Positions 22,610-35,759 of a DNA stretch of 64,000 nt are shown in pieces. The DNA is taken from NCBI GenBank assembly GCA_028583605.1, contig CM053326.1, positions 5,210,104-5,274,103 on the forward strand, in the 5' to 3' direction. The position numbers were made by a program, and so were the translations under genes. The stretch is from Dastarcus helophoroides. Its lineage: Eukaryota; Arthropoda; Insecta; Coleoptera; Bothrideridae. Position 1 is the first letter of the stretch. Each line of letters starts with the position of its first letter. The notes below the pieces were generated by a model, which was not told the origin of the DNA, made no database searches, and saw only the letters and a program-made list of their open reading frames with translations.

Positions 22610-23860
22610 ATTTTAAAATTGTTTTCTACTGTACCGAGTGAACATACACAGAGTCGTGATTAAAATTTCCGTTTTTTAAAAGAAATATAAATTTACCTCT
22701 TTGAATTTCTTACAAAATGATGAATACAATAATATTAAACAATAAGGTTATGCGGTTAGTAATTTTTGAGATATTTAGGAATTTCATGAAAAGTAAACTT
22801 AAACTGCAAACTTGTCTGAAAGACAGAAAGCAACCAAATGATTTTATTTTTAGTCCAGAATATTTCTGTACATCCTTCTCTGGGAAAATATTGTAATTTT
22901 ATTTAAATATCATTTACTGATATACAGCCTGATTAACAAACGCGAATCTAACTTTTTTCTAAAACATTCAAAGGCGCACCCTATATATTATTTTCCATTC
23001 CTGTTCATCAATGTCTAAGCTTTGCTTTGATATAAGTATCTATACGTCGAATTCTAATAATTTGGAAGGCACATAATTTTAAATTTAAAAAATTATAAAA
23101 TTTTTTAGATGCAGTTATTTTGGTAAAATGCCTTATTTCCCAAATTTTCAGAACCTAAACAAAGAATACACTGATTTAATGCACTGTTTTATTTTCAATT
23201 ATATAAATTACACATTTTCGAACATACATATTTTTCAAAAATATGTAGTCTTAATTAGAAAACATATTGGTTTTGATGCTGCTTATCATCTATATCTAAA
23301 TTCTATGCATCTATGCTCTATGTTCTCTGTACAGTTTATATTACTTGGAAAAATAAAGGTTAAACTACTAAATGGTACATTATTACTTTATACTAGTCAA
23401 TTTAATGTTTGTTCTGGTCAAGAGAATAAACAAAACAAGCCCACTTTATGCAATGAAGATAAAAAATATTAATAAATGCATTTTATGGAACATACTTCCA
23501 AAAAAAAAAAACTAAATTAAATTTAAACTACTTCCTAATAAAGCTAAAATACAATAATAACAACAATAGATGTTACCTTAGATTGATGAAGATGAAATCG
23601 TAGTGGGCGGGAGACATGTCGAATTTGTTGTTTCGTATTTTTTTGGAAATAATGCATTAAAAAGTTTATTTAATATCAGAGTGTTTTATTGCTGTTAAAA
23701 AATAAATTTTTAGCAACTTTAATGGTAGATGCATTATGAACATTCAAATACAGTTTTTTTTTTTTAATTCAAATGTCATCTGTCACACTATTAGAACAAA
23801 ACCAACAATTTTTTAAAACCAAAGCATAGTTGTTGCTTAACAAAAATATGAAATAATATA
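22610..23860. other. Unassigned AT-rich DNA with one 114-codon frame
   Basis: The plus-strand frame 23128-23472 is the longest here (114 codons, Tyr/Phe/Asn/Leu-rich, no known motif, AT-driven codon use). I do not recognise it and consider it more likely chance than a gene. A TACAGCCTGATTAACAAACG stretch at 22923 resembles a transposon terminus, but no partner was found. Confidence 0.3.
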
Positions 23861-24200
23861 CGGGGTGTGCTACTTGAATTTTTCAAGAAAAAGGTAATTT
23901 CGCGTCTGCTAATCACCTTGTATAATAGCAAAGGATATTTAAATAAAATTAAATTATTGTCCAAGGAAAGGATATACTGTAATAAATCGGCACCAGAAAT
24001 AAAATCATTTACTTGTTTTCGGCCCTTCAAATGAGCTTTCAAATTAGGCCCAAATTTAATGAGTTTTTTAAATATCTAAAAAACTATTACAGAGATCTAT
24101 TGTTTGGTATCATGTTAATCGGCATCTTATATCACATTGAAATATGTAAAAATATATAGTTATATTTAAGAAAAGGCAATTTTGGTGCACCATCCTTTAC
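23861..24200. mobile_element. Possible TA-flanked MITE
   Basis: The left edge CGGGGTGTGCTACTTGAA follows TA; the right edge (AATTTTGGTGCACCATCC, then TTTA) is a rough inverse. About 340 bp with no protein. Terminal similarity is imperfect, so this is tentative. Confidence 0.3.
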
Positions 24201-24339
24201 AGTGCTAGTCTGTAATTTGGAATAAATCAAAAACAGTGGGGGGCGTACACAAAAAAAAAAAGAGAAAGGAATTTAAAATTCCGCAACAACAGAATGAATG
24301 AGAAAGTCGTTGTTATCGCTATATTATATTAAGCGTTGA

Positions 24340-24900
24340 TGTGTGTGTAACATTTACCAATGGAAAAATTAGAATTAGGGTCACGTGGGGCGGAATTTTG
24401 TGCGGACATCTCCTCCGACCGCGCGGTAGGTGGGTGTCAGCGAGTTACGGCAGGCTCGAGAGGACGGCGTCTTTTGCCCCGCGTGGGATTTTTACGGGGC
24501 CGAGCGGAGTATTTTGGAAAATATTCGCGTTTTTGTGGGGAAAATCGCGAGGGGCGGAGTCCGACGGAGAAACGTCAAAATTGACGGCAAGGGAAATTGT
24601 TTCGATCGGAGGCGGAAAGGGCCGATGGCGTCAAAAATATTAATTTTGAAGAAGTGTCACAAAAGGCGTCGGGTGTATTTATTTCTATAAAAACGAATTT
24701 TATACGATATTTTAAGACGGCGTTTACGATAAACGAGAATTATTTACGTTCGTCGTGTCGAAAATAAAGAAATGCGACGGCGAATGTAGCGGTGATGGAC
24801 GGAATTTTAAAGGTTAGAATGGGGCCACCACTTTTCCGACGGAGATTGCGGCGTTTGGAGAATTTCAGGTAAATCCGGCAACCGCGCGCTCTCACCGATC
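24340..24900. promoter_or_regulatory. CpG-rich patch, candidate promoter or 5' exon region
   Basis: Composition changes sharply from AT-rich to GC-rich with many CpG (for example TCACGTGGGGCGG, CGACCGCGCGG, GAGGGGCGGAGTCCGACGG). Three open frames overlap here in different registers (24341-24643, 24360-24584, 24430-24690), which argues for GC composition rather than a specific protein. CACGTG (24382-24387) is an E-box-type palindrome. It stands out as the likeliest host regulatory element in the window. Whether a transcript starts here cannot be decided from sequence alone. Confidence 0.3.
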
Positions 24901-24936
24901 CCCATTGATTATCTAAAAATTATTTATTTTTGACAG
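24869..24936 (+). other. Candidate short intron
   Basis: TTTCAG/GTAAATCC at 24868/24869 is a good donor, and TATTTATTTTTGACAG ending at 24936 is a good acceptor with a pyrimidine-rich lead. The 68-base length is usual for insects. It would join the CpG-rich patch to the segment holding the 66-codon frame 24949-25149. No protein similarity supports it. Confidence 0.25.
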
Positions 24937-25379
24937 AAAACCGAAATTTTGAAACGACGCCGAGATTTTCGAAGCGAAATGTGCAAAGATGTGGGACCAG
25001 AAAGGTTACGAAAAGCTTTAAAGGATGCTTATAAGGGTGAATCGGATGGAATTTATGACAATAGTGTCGGAAAAATCGTTAAAAATGTGAAATTAGAAAG
25101 TCAAAAAGTGACGCGTTTGCGGCTACGAAAATGCAGCAATTTTGTATAGTCGAATTATGGTGTTTAATGGAATAAATGTGAAAAAATTGATCCAAATTAG
25201 TTTGTAAAATGTGTTGGAAAGTTTAAAGTTCAGTACTTTTCGCTGAAAATTGAAAATGTTTATCGTTTATTATTGGAGGTTATGTGATGATGTTAAGGCG
25301 TAAAATCAAGTGGAAATAAGTTTTATGTGTATAAATAAGCTGGATAATTTAGCAAGAATGGACAACGAGCAGGTATTTA

Positions 25380-25870
25380 TCTTAAAACGAGTAAATGTGT
25401 GCCGATAGCTTATATATTTTTAATATCGCCCAAGAACCCAATTTTGATGTACATTTGTGGGCGATACTGCGTACAAATTTAAATTTAAAGCGCCGATTAT
25501 CGAAATTCCTATTGGAGGATACCGCGGCGGGCGACTTTCGCAATTTTAAAATTATCTGCCGACATATACGAGGAGCGATCAAAGAGATTTGTGTCAAAAC
25601 CGTCTCAGTCGAAAGAATCTGAGCATTTTGGTCTTTCGTGGATTCCACGATTTCTCTCCATCATCATTAAGTCTTTTCAACAGGTATGTATCGACAATTT
25701 AGTATATTTTTATTAAAATTTCATCATTTTTAGTGTAACTACATTCCCGTCTGTTTTGTCTGACGTTTTTCGAAGGACTTTCTTGATAATAGTTAACTTG
25801 ATAGATATTATTCGACAAAAGCAGCAAAGCAAGTTATTCTCACTTTAAGCGGGTCCATAAGTAAGGTAAG
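25380..25870 (+). other. Candidate exon region downstream of the CpG-rich patch
   Basis: A 75-codon frame (25395-25622) has more balanced base use and CpG content than the surroundings, and is followed by donor-like CAACAG/GTATGT (25684), acceptor-like CATTTTTAG (to 25733) and donor-like AAGTAAG/GTAAGT (25866). The minus strand is also open (25382-25648), so coding sense is ambiguous. I do not recognise the product. It may be untranslated leader exons. Confidence 0.2.
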
Positions 25871-26194
25871 TACATTTAAGTTTTAAAAAAATAAAAAACA
25901 AACAGAGAACATTGAAATTAAAACCTAGACCCACAAATTTAAATATAAGATAAACATTTTTAAATTATTTTTTTTGACCAAAAATAGAGGACATCATCGT
26001 AGTTACATCTGCCGCAGCTGTGTCACAACGGCTCTAAAATATTTGTTAAATTTTTTTATGTTAAATAAAACCAAAACACTTGAAATCTCGAGAAATTGAA
26101 AAAAGGAAATTAGATTTATTCTACAAATTTAATTAATTTTTATAGTATATTTACAATTGCTCTAAAGCCTTTTACAAAAATATACTTCTTTCAG

Positions 26195-28760
26195 GATTGG
26201 ACAGAGACAAGAAAATAATAAAAATGTTGGACGTTGCGGTTGCCATCGTAGTGGGCTTCTTCGGAAATAAGGGAAAAAGGAATTTCCCAGGAATTCAGTA
26301 CTTTAATCCAACCATACATGAAACCCTTCTAAAATGAGTGTACAAGCGGTACAAAATGGGACAGAAAGAAAACGAATGATGGTTTATTTAAAATTTCAAC
26401 CTTAATTTGAAGGATGCAAAATATTTATCTTGATATTTCGAGAAAAAAATTATACTATACAATTAAATTTGATATATTTTTTTGAAAATATAAATCTTTT
26501 ATTCCAAATTTTAAAAGACAATTTGTAAAATATATACATATAGGAAGAATATCGATTTTAGAGAAAAATAACAGTAAAAATTTAATTCAAAATTTTGAGA
26601 AAAATTTAAGATAAATAACGAATTATTGAATTTTCAAAGTGACATTCAAAATTTAAAAGAAAAATTGTAAATGTCGCAAGATTGCTTAAAAAGATCTAGA
26701 TTTTATGTTTAAAGGAGATACTTTGATAAAAAGATGAAAATTTTAAATAGAAATTAAAAATTTTGTAAAGTTGACAGCTGAAAATTGTTATAAAAAGTAA
26801 TTTATTTTTCAAAATTAGGTTTTACCATTTCACTCAATAACTAACGTAAAAATAAAAAAGCGTGGAAAAAATTTGAAAATTTAGAAGTAGTCAATTTTTT
26901 TGGGTTTCCTTTCGAATAAGTTTCTTCCAAATAGATTGGAAGCTATAATAATTTCCTGAAATTATTTCCTTTTGAGTACTCACATAGTGAATATCCATTC
27001 ACTCCATAGATTCTATCGAAATGGGCTACAAAGGTTGTCACCGCCAGAGATGTAAAAAATTTACTGCTAGATTGGATTGTCAAAGAATTACTGTAAATAT
27101 TCGACGTTGCAGCGGGCTTCTTTAAGAATAAAAGAAAAAGTTACTTGAAGTCACAAAAGTACGGTATTTCGATTTTAATATATAGCTTGGAATTTTAAAA
27201 TTTTGAGAACATAAAAAACATAAGATTGAAATTTAGACTCGAAAATTTTAATATAAAAGTTAAAATTTGTAACAAATATTTTCAATTCTTAGCGGGCTTT
27301 TTTGCGAATATTAAAAGAAAAGAAATTTAGAATCATAAGACCAAGGTGAGTTTTTTTAAGAAAAAACAGCAAATTTAGAATTTAAACTTATAACCTAGAA
27401 TTTTGAAATTTAAATATAAATAAATCGGAAAATCGATAAATTTCAAGATTTTAGAAAAGAACTTTTGACGAGCAATCCCAAAATAAAAAAACATTTATAA
27501 CTTTTTGGAACAAACATTTTTTTTTTAATTTTAAATTTAGACCAAAACACTTAAAATTTCGTGTCATGTTTAAATAAATAAAATTTCCTAAAAATTTGTT
27601 TTCATTGATAGCTTTCGAAAAATAAAAAACATTAAAAATACCACGTTTTTATAGGCAGTTTTAAGGCAGACAGCAAGTTAAAGATAATTATTAAAAGATT
27701 GAATTTATTTTACGGATGTTATTACATTTTACAGAATATACGTTGAAATGGCTAGAAAGCCTTTTACAGCTAGAACAGTAAAGAATATTTTTTTTAGGAT
27801 TGAACAGTAACGAGGGAATAGTAAAAATGTTGGAGTTGCGTCGCCATCATAGTGCCCCTTTTCAGGGATAATGGTAAAAAGAAATTTCAAATGAGTACGG
27901 AAACTTAGTACGCTAATCCACCAAAATCAAAACTCTTCCAAAATGAAACTTTTACAAAAAGGGACAGAAAGAAAAATAAAGGTTTTTTTTCTCAGAATTT
28001 TAACCTTGATATAAATGATGCAAAATCTTGATATTTCGGGGAAAAAATGGAACTATTAACCTGAAATTCATACCTTTCTTTTTTGCAAATTATAAATATA
28101 AATTCTAAATTATTATTTGAATTTCGACTTACTTTCCAGTCAACAATATCAAATTTGGATTTTTCAAAAAATTAAACGAAAAAATATATTGTCAAGATTT
28201 TAGGAGAAAAAAAAAACAAAAGATTTTTAAAATTTAGATTCAGACTTTTAAATAGAAAGGTTTCCATTTTAAAGAAAACCTTTTTAAGTTTTTAGGAAAA
28301 AAAATTTTTGAATTTCCAAATTTAAAATAAAAACAATTGAAGAAAAGGTGAAATGAAAAAAAAAAACAAAAGTTTCTAAAAGATTCAAGTTTTTACCTTT
28401 AGCTATGAGAAAAATAAAAAATGTTAAGATAAATATTGAAAGTTTAGAGGAATTTTAGGTTAAAACTCAAAATTTAAAAGGGAAAATGAAAAAAATCATG
28501 CTATAGATTACCTTAAAACGGTTAAAAGGCTCCCATAGACAGCATCAATAAAAAATGTTTATCTTTTAGGATTGGATCGTGTCAAGAAATCACATACTTA
28601 CTTGAAATGTTTGAATTTGCTTCCTCATCGTAAATGGCTTCTTCAGGAATAAAAGAAAAAAGTCATTTTAAATCAAAAGAGGGCGCTAACCCACTACTAC
28701 AAAGCATTCGAAGTGAAAGTGGTGCAGAAAGGGACACAAGAAAATTATCAGCAAAACGGA
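26195..28760 (-). repeat. Tandem series of four diverged hammerhead-bearing modules
   Basis: Four homologous modules begin at about 26195, 27071, 27798 and 28571, each with a GGATTGGA-type word and then, on the minus strand, a diverged hammerhead-like segment (26225-26270, 27100-27130, 27828-27870, 28607-28650). Upstream of each is an AAAGCCTTTTACA or related word, and downstream an AAAAGAAATTTC-type and GGGACAGAAAGAAAA-type stretch. A partial core (AGCGGGCTTTTTT) is at 27293. Core quality varies: the 28607 copy keeps CTGAAGA exactly, the 26225 copy reads CCGAAGA, and the 3' halves are mostly damaged. Spacings are 876, 727 and 773 bases. Confidence 0.6.
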
Positions 28761-28779
28761 CTCTACATCATCTAATCCC

Positions 28780-31700
28780 ATCATTTAATGAAGAAAAGTC
28801 TATGAAAATTTAGTTAAAATTACTATTTTTTAGGAAATCAATATTTCGGTCAAATTTGAAAATTTCGATTTTATTTCGAAATTTTTACTTATTTTTGAAA
28901 ATATCGAGTTTATAAAATTTTGAGTTGTCTTTAACGATTTATTTCTTTGAATTTCAACCTTTATGTTAAAATTTTGACCTTTATCCCAATATTTCGTCAA
29001 CCATTCTATAACTTTAAACAGATTAATCTTGATTTAATGTTTTGTTTTGAATTATCATTTTTATTTCTCAAACAAAATTTTATTTTTAACATTATGAAAG
29101 TAGAAATAAAAATATAACCTATGTGTATAATTAAATATCATTATCGAAAATAAAGGAATTGAAATGTCAAAATTATATAAAGCAAGATTTAAAAACGTAA
29201 ACGTAAAATTTTACCAAAGACGAATTATTAGAGACCAACTCAAAATTTATAAAAAAAAGGATGAAAATAATAATAGAATAATTTTCATAAATGTCAGGTT
29301 TTTATCAAAATTTTTATTTATTTTTAAATTGGGAATTGTAAATTTCCATTTTAGAATTCTTATTGTAAACCCAAACTTTCAAAAAAAGGAGCAATGCGAA
29401 AGACTAAATTGAACGAAGAAATTAAAATGTAAACAATATTTTAAAAATTGTTGACAGCAAGCTAGATACTTTGGGATTGCCTTTTAAATTTTTAGAACAA
29501 TCAAAAGTTTAGATTTTAAGTCAAACTTTTAAGAAAAAAGTAAAATTTGAAATCGGAGAAAGGGCTCAAAAATTAAGAAAAAAAATATAATTTATATATT
29601 TAAATGGATCATCGCTAAATTTACGGATTAATATCCAAAAAACAAGGGAAAAAGAATAAAAAATATTAATAATAATTACAACAAATGCATATTATCCGGC
29701 GGGAATGCTAAAAAGAAAATCGGATCCGGAGAAACTAGGGATATATTCAAATATCAAGGAATCATACTAAAAAGTATTTGAAAGCTATAAAATTGAACAT
29801 TATACCATTTTTTTTAATTATCTGAAAAATTCATTGCAAAAATTAATAAAAAAAATATAAAAGATTCTCGAAATGTTTGGAAAAACTATGGATAATTAAA
29901 TATGAATTTTGAAAATAGTATAGAAAAAAAAAGACTACATTTTGTTAAAATTAAAAAACAAAATTTGAAAACCTAAACACACAGCTTCCCAGAAAAAGAC
30001 GAAATATTAGGAAAAAACCCGAACTTTATAAAAAAGAGAAACAAACAAACGTAAAACGTTTTGAGTAATTTTTATAAATATCGGGGTTTTTCTCTATATT
30101 TTCAATTTTACTCAAAATTCTGGATTTTCATTTAGAAATCCTTATTATTCTATAGTCAAAACCTGAATTTTTAAGAAAAAAAATTCGCATTATTAATGAC
30201 CAAGTTGTGTATAAAAATCGAAATTAAAAAAATTGAACTTAGGAATTGAAATTTAGGTTTTCAAAAAAACATTTCAAATTTCAGAAATAAGTCAACATTC
30301 CAAGTTTAAAATTAAACTTTCAGAAAGGCGTAAAATTGTGATCTAAAAGTTCAAAATACGGAAAAAAATTCAAAATTAGAAAAATATAATTATATGTATA
30401 AATAAATATTAATTATTATTCGTTAAAGATGTAAATAATAAATATATCAAAAAAATTTAATCTTTCAGAAACGCCAAAATGCGAAACGGGCTCGGAGAAG
30501 CTGAGAACTTGAAAGTATATTCAAAAATCGTAGAATCCAAGCAAAAACTTTTCAACAACAAAAAATTGAATCACATCGTATGTAGACAAATTCAAAATTG
30601 AAAACTATTTCAATTTTCAACTTAAATTTTCGAAATCGCAATAAACAGTTAAAAAAATAAATAATTTTTGGGCTAAAATTTAGGTTTCAAAAAAAAAGCT
30701 AAAATTTCCAAGGAAAAGTCTAAATCCTGTTCGATAAAAACGTAATTTCTAGATAAAGCACTAGATTTTTAATCTAAAATGAAAATTAATAAAAATTACA
30801 ATAACAAAAAAATGAAAAAACTTTTAGGAACGGTCAGAATTTCTGGGAAAAATCTGAATATGTATTTAAAAAGTTTAACTTTTATTATAAAGTTTCATAA
30901 AAAATTGACTTATTTTAAAATTGTATAAAGTTAAAGTTTTGAGAAAAATTAAACTTTAAAATATCCAAAATATTTAAATAAGAAACTTCGAGAATATTTA
31001 AAACTTTGAAAATGTAAAGTAAACTTTTGAAAATTAAAATTTAAAAGAATTCGATATTTTTGAAAATGTTCGAAATATTTCGAAATGTCAAAGTTTTCTT
31101 ACAAATTAGAAATTGCCAAAAGCCCAAATTTCGAGAAATAGTTGATCTTTTAATGCTCACATTTTCAGAAAATGCTAAAAATTTGGAAATAGTAATAATT
31201 TTGAAATGTTGAAATTTTAGAAAAGTTAAAATTGTCAAAAACTCAAAACCATTTATAATTGTAAAGATAAAATTGCCAAAAAGCCGAGTTTTTCAGTAAA
31301 GTCGAAATAATTTTCAGAAAAGGTAACAAATCCAAGAAAAAGCTGAATATTTAAAAGTTTAATTTTAGAAAGAGATCCCAAATTTTCACCAAAAAATCGA
31401 AATTTTCAAAATTAAAAAAAAAATAAAATTTCGAAATAAGTTAAAACTAGAGAAACTTGAATATTTGAAAAAAAATGAAAAAGACCAAAAAAAATCAAGA
31501 AAATTTTAAAGGGATTGAAAAATACAAAATATAGGTAAAATTTAAAAAAAGAAATGAATTTTGAAAGAGGTACTTTAAAAGCCGATGTAAATTCTAAAAG
31601 AAAAGGAAAAAAGTGAAATTTTTCAACTGTAGCTGTAAAATAAGTTGAAATTGTTAATAAATATTTAGACATTTTTAGGCGAAATGTTCTAAAATGTTTA

Positions 31701-32850
31701 AGAAAAACTAATTCTTCGAAAAAAAAATTAAATTTTTGTCCAAGAAAACGTCAATTACTTCAAACCGATCAAAACATTTTTAAAAAAGTGGTTATTTGAA
31801 ATATTGCGGATTTTTCAAATAGAGCGAAATTTTGAGAAAATTTGCAAATGATATAAAAAGTCGACATTAAAAACACCAATTTACAAATCGAAAAAGAGAA
31901 ACTTTTCAAAAGTATTGCTTTTTTAAAACATCCCAAATTTTAAAAATTAATAATTTTAAATTTCCATAAAGGTCAAAATTTTAAAACAAACATTTTTAGA
32001 AGAGACCAAATTTTCAAAATTTCTCAAAACAAATTTGTAAAAACTAAGGATTTTGAGAAAATGTTAAAATTTTTAACAAAGTCAAAATACTAAAGTCACT
32101 GTTTTAAGAAAAAGTCAAAATTTTGATAATTATGTAAATTTTAAGAAAGTGGACATTCGAAAATGTGGAATTTTTTAATAAAGTTGAAATCGATAGTCAA
32201 AATTTCAAGAAAAGACGAAATTTTAAAGTTTTACAAAAAAGTCAAAATGTAAAAACAGTGGAAAATTTGAAATGTTGAAATTTTCAAAAGCTCAAAATTT
32301 TTAAAACATTTAAACGGGAAAAACTAGAAATTTTTAATTTAAATTTTAAATTTTGAGAAGGATAGTAATACTTTAAGGTTTAGACTCAAGGAGAGTCAAA
32401 ATTAGGAAGCAACTATAAATTTAATAAAATAAATTAAGGTTTAAAGTTTAAAGAAAACAACCGAAATTTTGCATGTAAATTTGAAATCGTGAAAAAAAAA
32501 ATTTAATGAATAATCTTCAAATTTTAAAATTTACTGGAATTCTTTAGAAAAAACTTAGAGAAGAAATTTACAGAAAAAAGGGAGAATTTAAAATAAAAAC
32601 GGTAAGTTTAAACAATACATACAATACAATACATACAATATATGTAAAGGTCCACTTCTTAAAGTGTTGAGCTGAAAGTCAAATTTTAAGAAAATCCTGA
32701 AATTTTGATTAAAAAAAATCGAATTGAAATTTCGGGAAAGCTGTAGATATTTGGAGTTTTAAAATAAAGTCGAAATTTTTAGATTAAGTCGATTGCTGAA
32801 ATGTTGGGAAAAATACTAAATACAGTAGTTTCCTTAGATTACATTTAGTT
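28780..32850. repeat. Long AT-rich degenerate repeat tract
   Basis: About 4 kb dominated by AAAATTTTGAGAAAA / TCAAAATTT words, the complement of those in 690-3150. Open frames (29164-29412 plus, 31041-31238 and 31412-31672 minus) have extreme Lys/Asn or Phe/Ile content and are compositional. No gene supported. A short ACAATACATACAATA repeat lies at 32614-32640. Confidence 0.5.
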
Positions 32851-33026
32851 TTTCAACTTTATCGATGTGTTGCATTAGTTTATTTAATAAACCTTATTAA
32901 ATTGATTATTGTTATTTCCATTTTTAATTAATTCCATTTTAAAAAATGGTATTTTTTGTCCATTTTTACTGAAATTAAAATTTCAGCTTAATCTTAAAAG
33001 ATTAAGTTCAATTTTTTAGAAATACA

Positions 33027-33300
33027 TCCTATAAAATATGAAGCGTCCATTCTCTTGCATATAAATCTATGTTCTTAACGGGTCTATAATTCCAAAACAT
33101 GCTATGACAACGATCAAGCCACGCCCACAACTTCCCCTACCGCGTCCCTAGCAACCGGTCCCCTCAAAATAAGATAAAATACGGAGCGTCTCTTCTCATA
33201 TGATCAAAACGAGTCTATGTCTCCGAAAAATTCTATGACAGCGTCGATTAAGCCACGCCCACAACTTCCCCCATCGCGTCGCTAACAGTTGATCGCACGT
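33027..33300. repeat. Two tandem copies of a ~136-bp GC-box segment
   Basis: Copy 1 (33027-33170) and copy 2 (33171-33300) share ATAAAATA(T/C)G(A/G)AGCGTC, TTCTATGACA-type sequence and GCCACGCCCACAACTTCCCC (33118 and 33252). CCACGCCCAC is a Sp1/KLF-type GC box. The following 33300-33420 is CpG-rich (CGTCGTTTCCACGC, GCGCGTGATCC). This could be a promoter-proximal duplication or part of an unknown repeat. Confidence 0.45.
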
Positions 33301-33419
33301 CGTTTCCACGCAATTACCGAACGATCGGCTCGCAGCGCGTGATCCACCTACAGATAATGATCCACTTAGAGATAGTGACCCATCCGCCTCGGCGGATAAT
33401 ACACCCGACTAGTTGTTAG

Positions 33420-35518
33420 AAAATTATTATAGAGCCAAGAACCCTACCGCTGACTAATGCAACTACCGGTCTCAGTTTCAAAAAAGGAAACAAAATAAAA
33501 ATACAAAGACAAAAAATAATTTATACCCATCACCACAAAGGTCCGGTAACTGGCAGCAGACACATATATTTGGGGTTTTACTGATTGATGATCTTCTGCA
33601 AGTTCTTGACGTGGGCATTGCACACCTTAACATCCTAGAAGCATAAGCCACAATGAGCTCTTACCTAGTCCTTGTTTTGGTGTATTCACCTAGTGCTACC
33701 TCATTCGCAGATTCTCCTTCGTAGGTTGCTTGAATCCCAAAAATATAGGACAAGACAACCTTAGACTCAAGAGAGCCTTATAGATCTGTTGACAAATGGG
33801 GAGTACTAACGTAGGTGAACGAACAGTATCAGCATCAGCTCTCGTTAGGAAAATGTTTTGATGAAAGAAATGAGAACTTCTTGCCAGTTTCTAACTTTAA
33901 TTTAAATGTTTTTTTGTGCTTATTCAAGCTTAGCCACTTTCTAAGCCAGAAAACGCCCCTTCTATTAGAACAGTAGCCGTAGAAGTAGATGTAGTGTTGG
34001 AAGGGAAAGTTCTGTTCAGAAAGCTTCTACGAAATCTGAACAATATTTCGAGTCTATTTTATGACACTGGTTTGAGTTCGAGTGATTGAGCTTGGTATGA
34101 GAAAAACAGAAAAACAAGCAAAGGAACAAGTTAACAAAGGAAAGAAAGAAAGAGTGAGAGAACGAGAGATCTGTAAGATTGAATCAACATTTATAAATTT
34201 GATTTATTGCGATAAATCACAACTTTATTTTCAAGCTTGAGCTCCATTTTCTCGCAGCATTATCCTTTGGATATTGTTAGCTCAAAGCTTTAACAGAAAA
34301 CTGTATGCTGCGTGAAGTATGCTTGAATTAAGAAGCGACAAAACACAAAAGAATTGGGGAATAATACAGACACCTAAAAATAGTTTGAGAACCTCTGTGT
34401 ACAAACTAACCAGCGAGCACCCACCGATAATCAGGTACAAAGTTAGCTGCATTTGGTTTAGTTTGAGTACAAACTAAATGGCCCAGCTGGGGAGAACATT
34501 GCGATTATTAGGGTTAAGATAAACTTTGGCAAATTAATAACCGACGTACCATATATGAGCGAAAGAGTTAAACAAAGAATATCAGATTACTCGTGCTTAA
34601 TAAATTCTCTTAATTTTCTAAAGAAATATTTCTCTCAGATCTGTGTCCAGTAAATTTAAACAAGTTGAAACAAACAGGTTCACTTTTATTTTGTTGTATT
34701 TTGTTTAAGAACACTTGAAAATCACAAACTTGAAATTTTGTTGATTTATTTGTTGACCTATTGTAATAAAACGTTGAGGTCAATTGTTGTTTGAATTTGA
34801 TAACACTTCCATGTCGACTCTACGAGCTGGGGTTACAATTTATTGGAATAAAATAATTTTAAACACAACGTAGACAAATTGGGTCCGAAAATCGATAGTA
34901 AATTATTCTTCGAAAATTTTTAAAGATGAGTCAAATTCGACAATTTTGAAAAACTATATATACAATCACTGGTTATGGTAGCTCATCACATTTGATCGAC
35001 GTGACCAGGATACAATCACGACGACTGCTCATCACAGTACCTACTCTAAATGACTGAAAATCGCAGTTACGATCGGACGATAGAATAATTGGTACATGGA
35101 TATGTCTTAGATTCATTTGTCAGACAATATTTTATAAAGAAAACTCAAATGTAGGGTATAACACTGATTTATTTTGCTATTATGAGAATTTTAAGAGACG
35201 TCTGAATTTATAAGAGGTAAACATGTGATTTAAATTGTATAATTTCCCAGTCAATAGCAAATAAAAGTATCAGTACTATTAAACTATTTTATTTTAACAT
35301 AATCTTTTAATACTAACTAATTAAAGATAAAGAAGGCTTAAAATATAAAAATAAACTTCATGATTATCAACATCACTTATTATTTATTACAAGGACGAAA
35401 TGATTTATATTCTTATATTCAGATATAACATTAAAATTCCAAGATGCTTCCAACTATAGAAAAGAAACACCGATAAAGCCCACAATTCCCTAAGGATACG
35501 AACCGAAAGTACACGGAG
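33420..35518. other. Unassigned DNA
   Basis: No gene or repeat recognised in 2.1 kb. The composition is less extreme than in the AT-rich tracts, so parts may be single-copy or intronic. Confidence 0.45.
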
Positions 35519-35705
35519 TTAATCGAGTTCAGCAACTAAAGTAGTAGGTAGAAATGACGTTATGTGTAACAACTGCGACTGAAAGATCTTATATGTTCCA
35601 AAAGTAGCAGTTACTTTTTGAAACTGATAACTGTTCCAACTGCTACTTAATAAATAGCAGTGACAAAGTAGCAGATTGCAATGTAGCAACCCAACACTAG
35701 TGATA
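35519..35705 (-). repeat. GTAGCAG-rich repeat, second copy
   Basis: On the minus strand it begins CTAGTGTTGGGTTGCTACA, then ATCTGCTACTTTGTCACTGC and AAGTAGCAG, like the segment at 19211-20140. The opening resembles the start of hAT-type MITEs. No target duplication was established. Confidence 0.35.
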
Positions 35706-35759
35706 GCTACGCACCTTAAACCTCTTTTCAACTCATTGTATCTAGAATAGAGCATAATT

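Noticed and set aside
24341..24690. Three overlapping open frames in the CpG-rich patch
   Set aside because: Open in several registers because GC-rich DNA has few stops; none shows a family motif, so no CDS was called.
31041..31672. Minus-strand frames of 65 and 86 codons
   Set aside because: Phe/Ile/Leu/Lys-only composition in AT-rich repeat.
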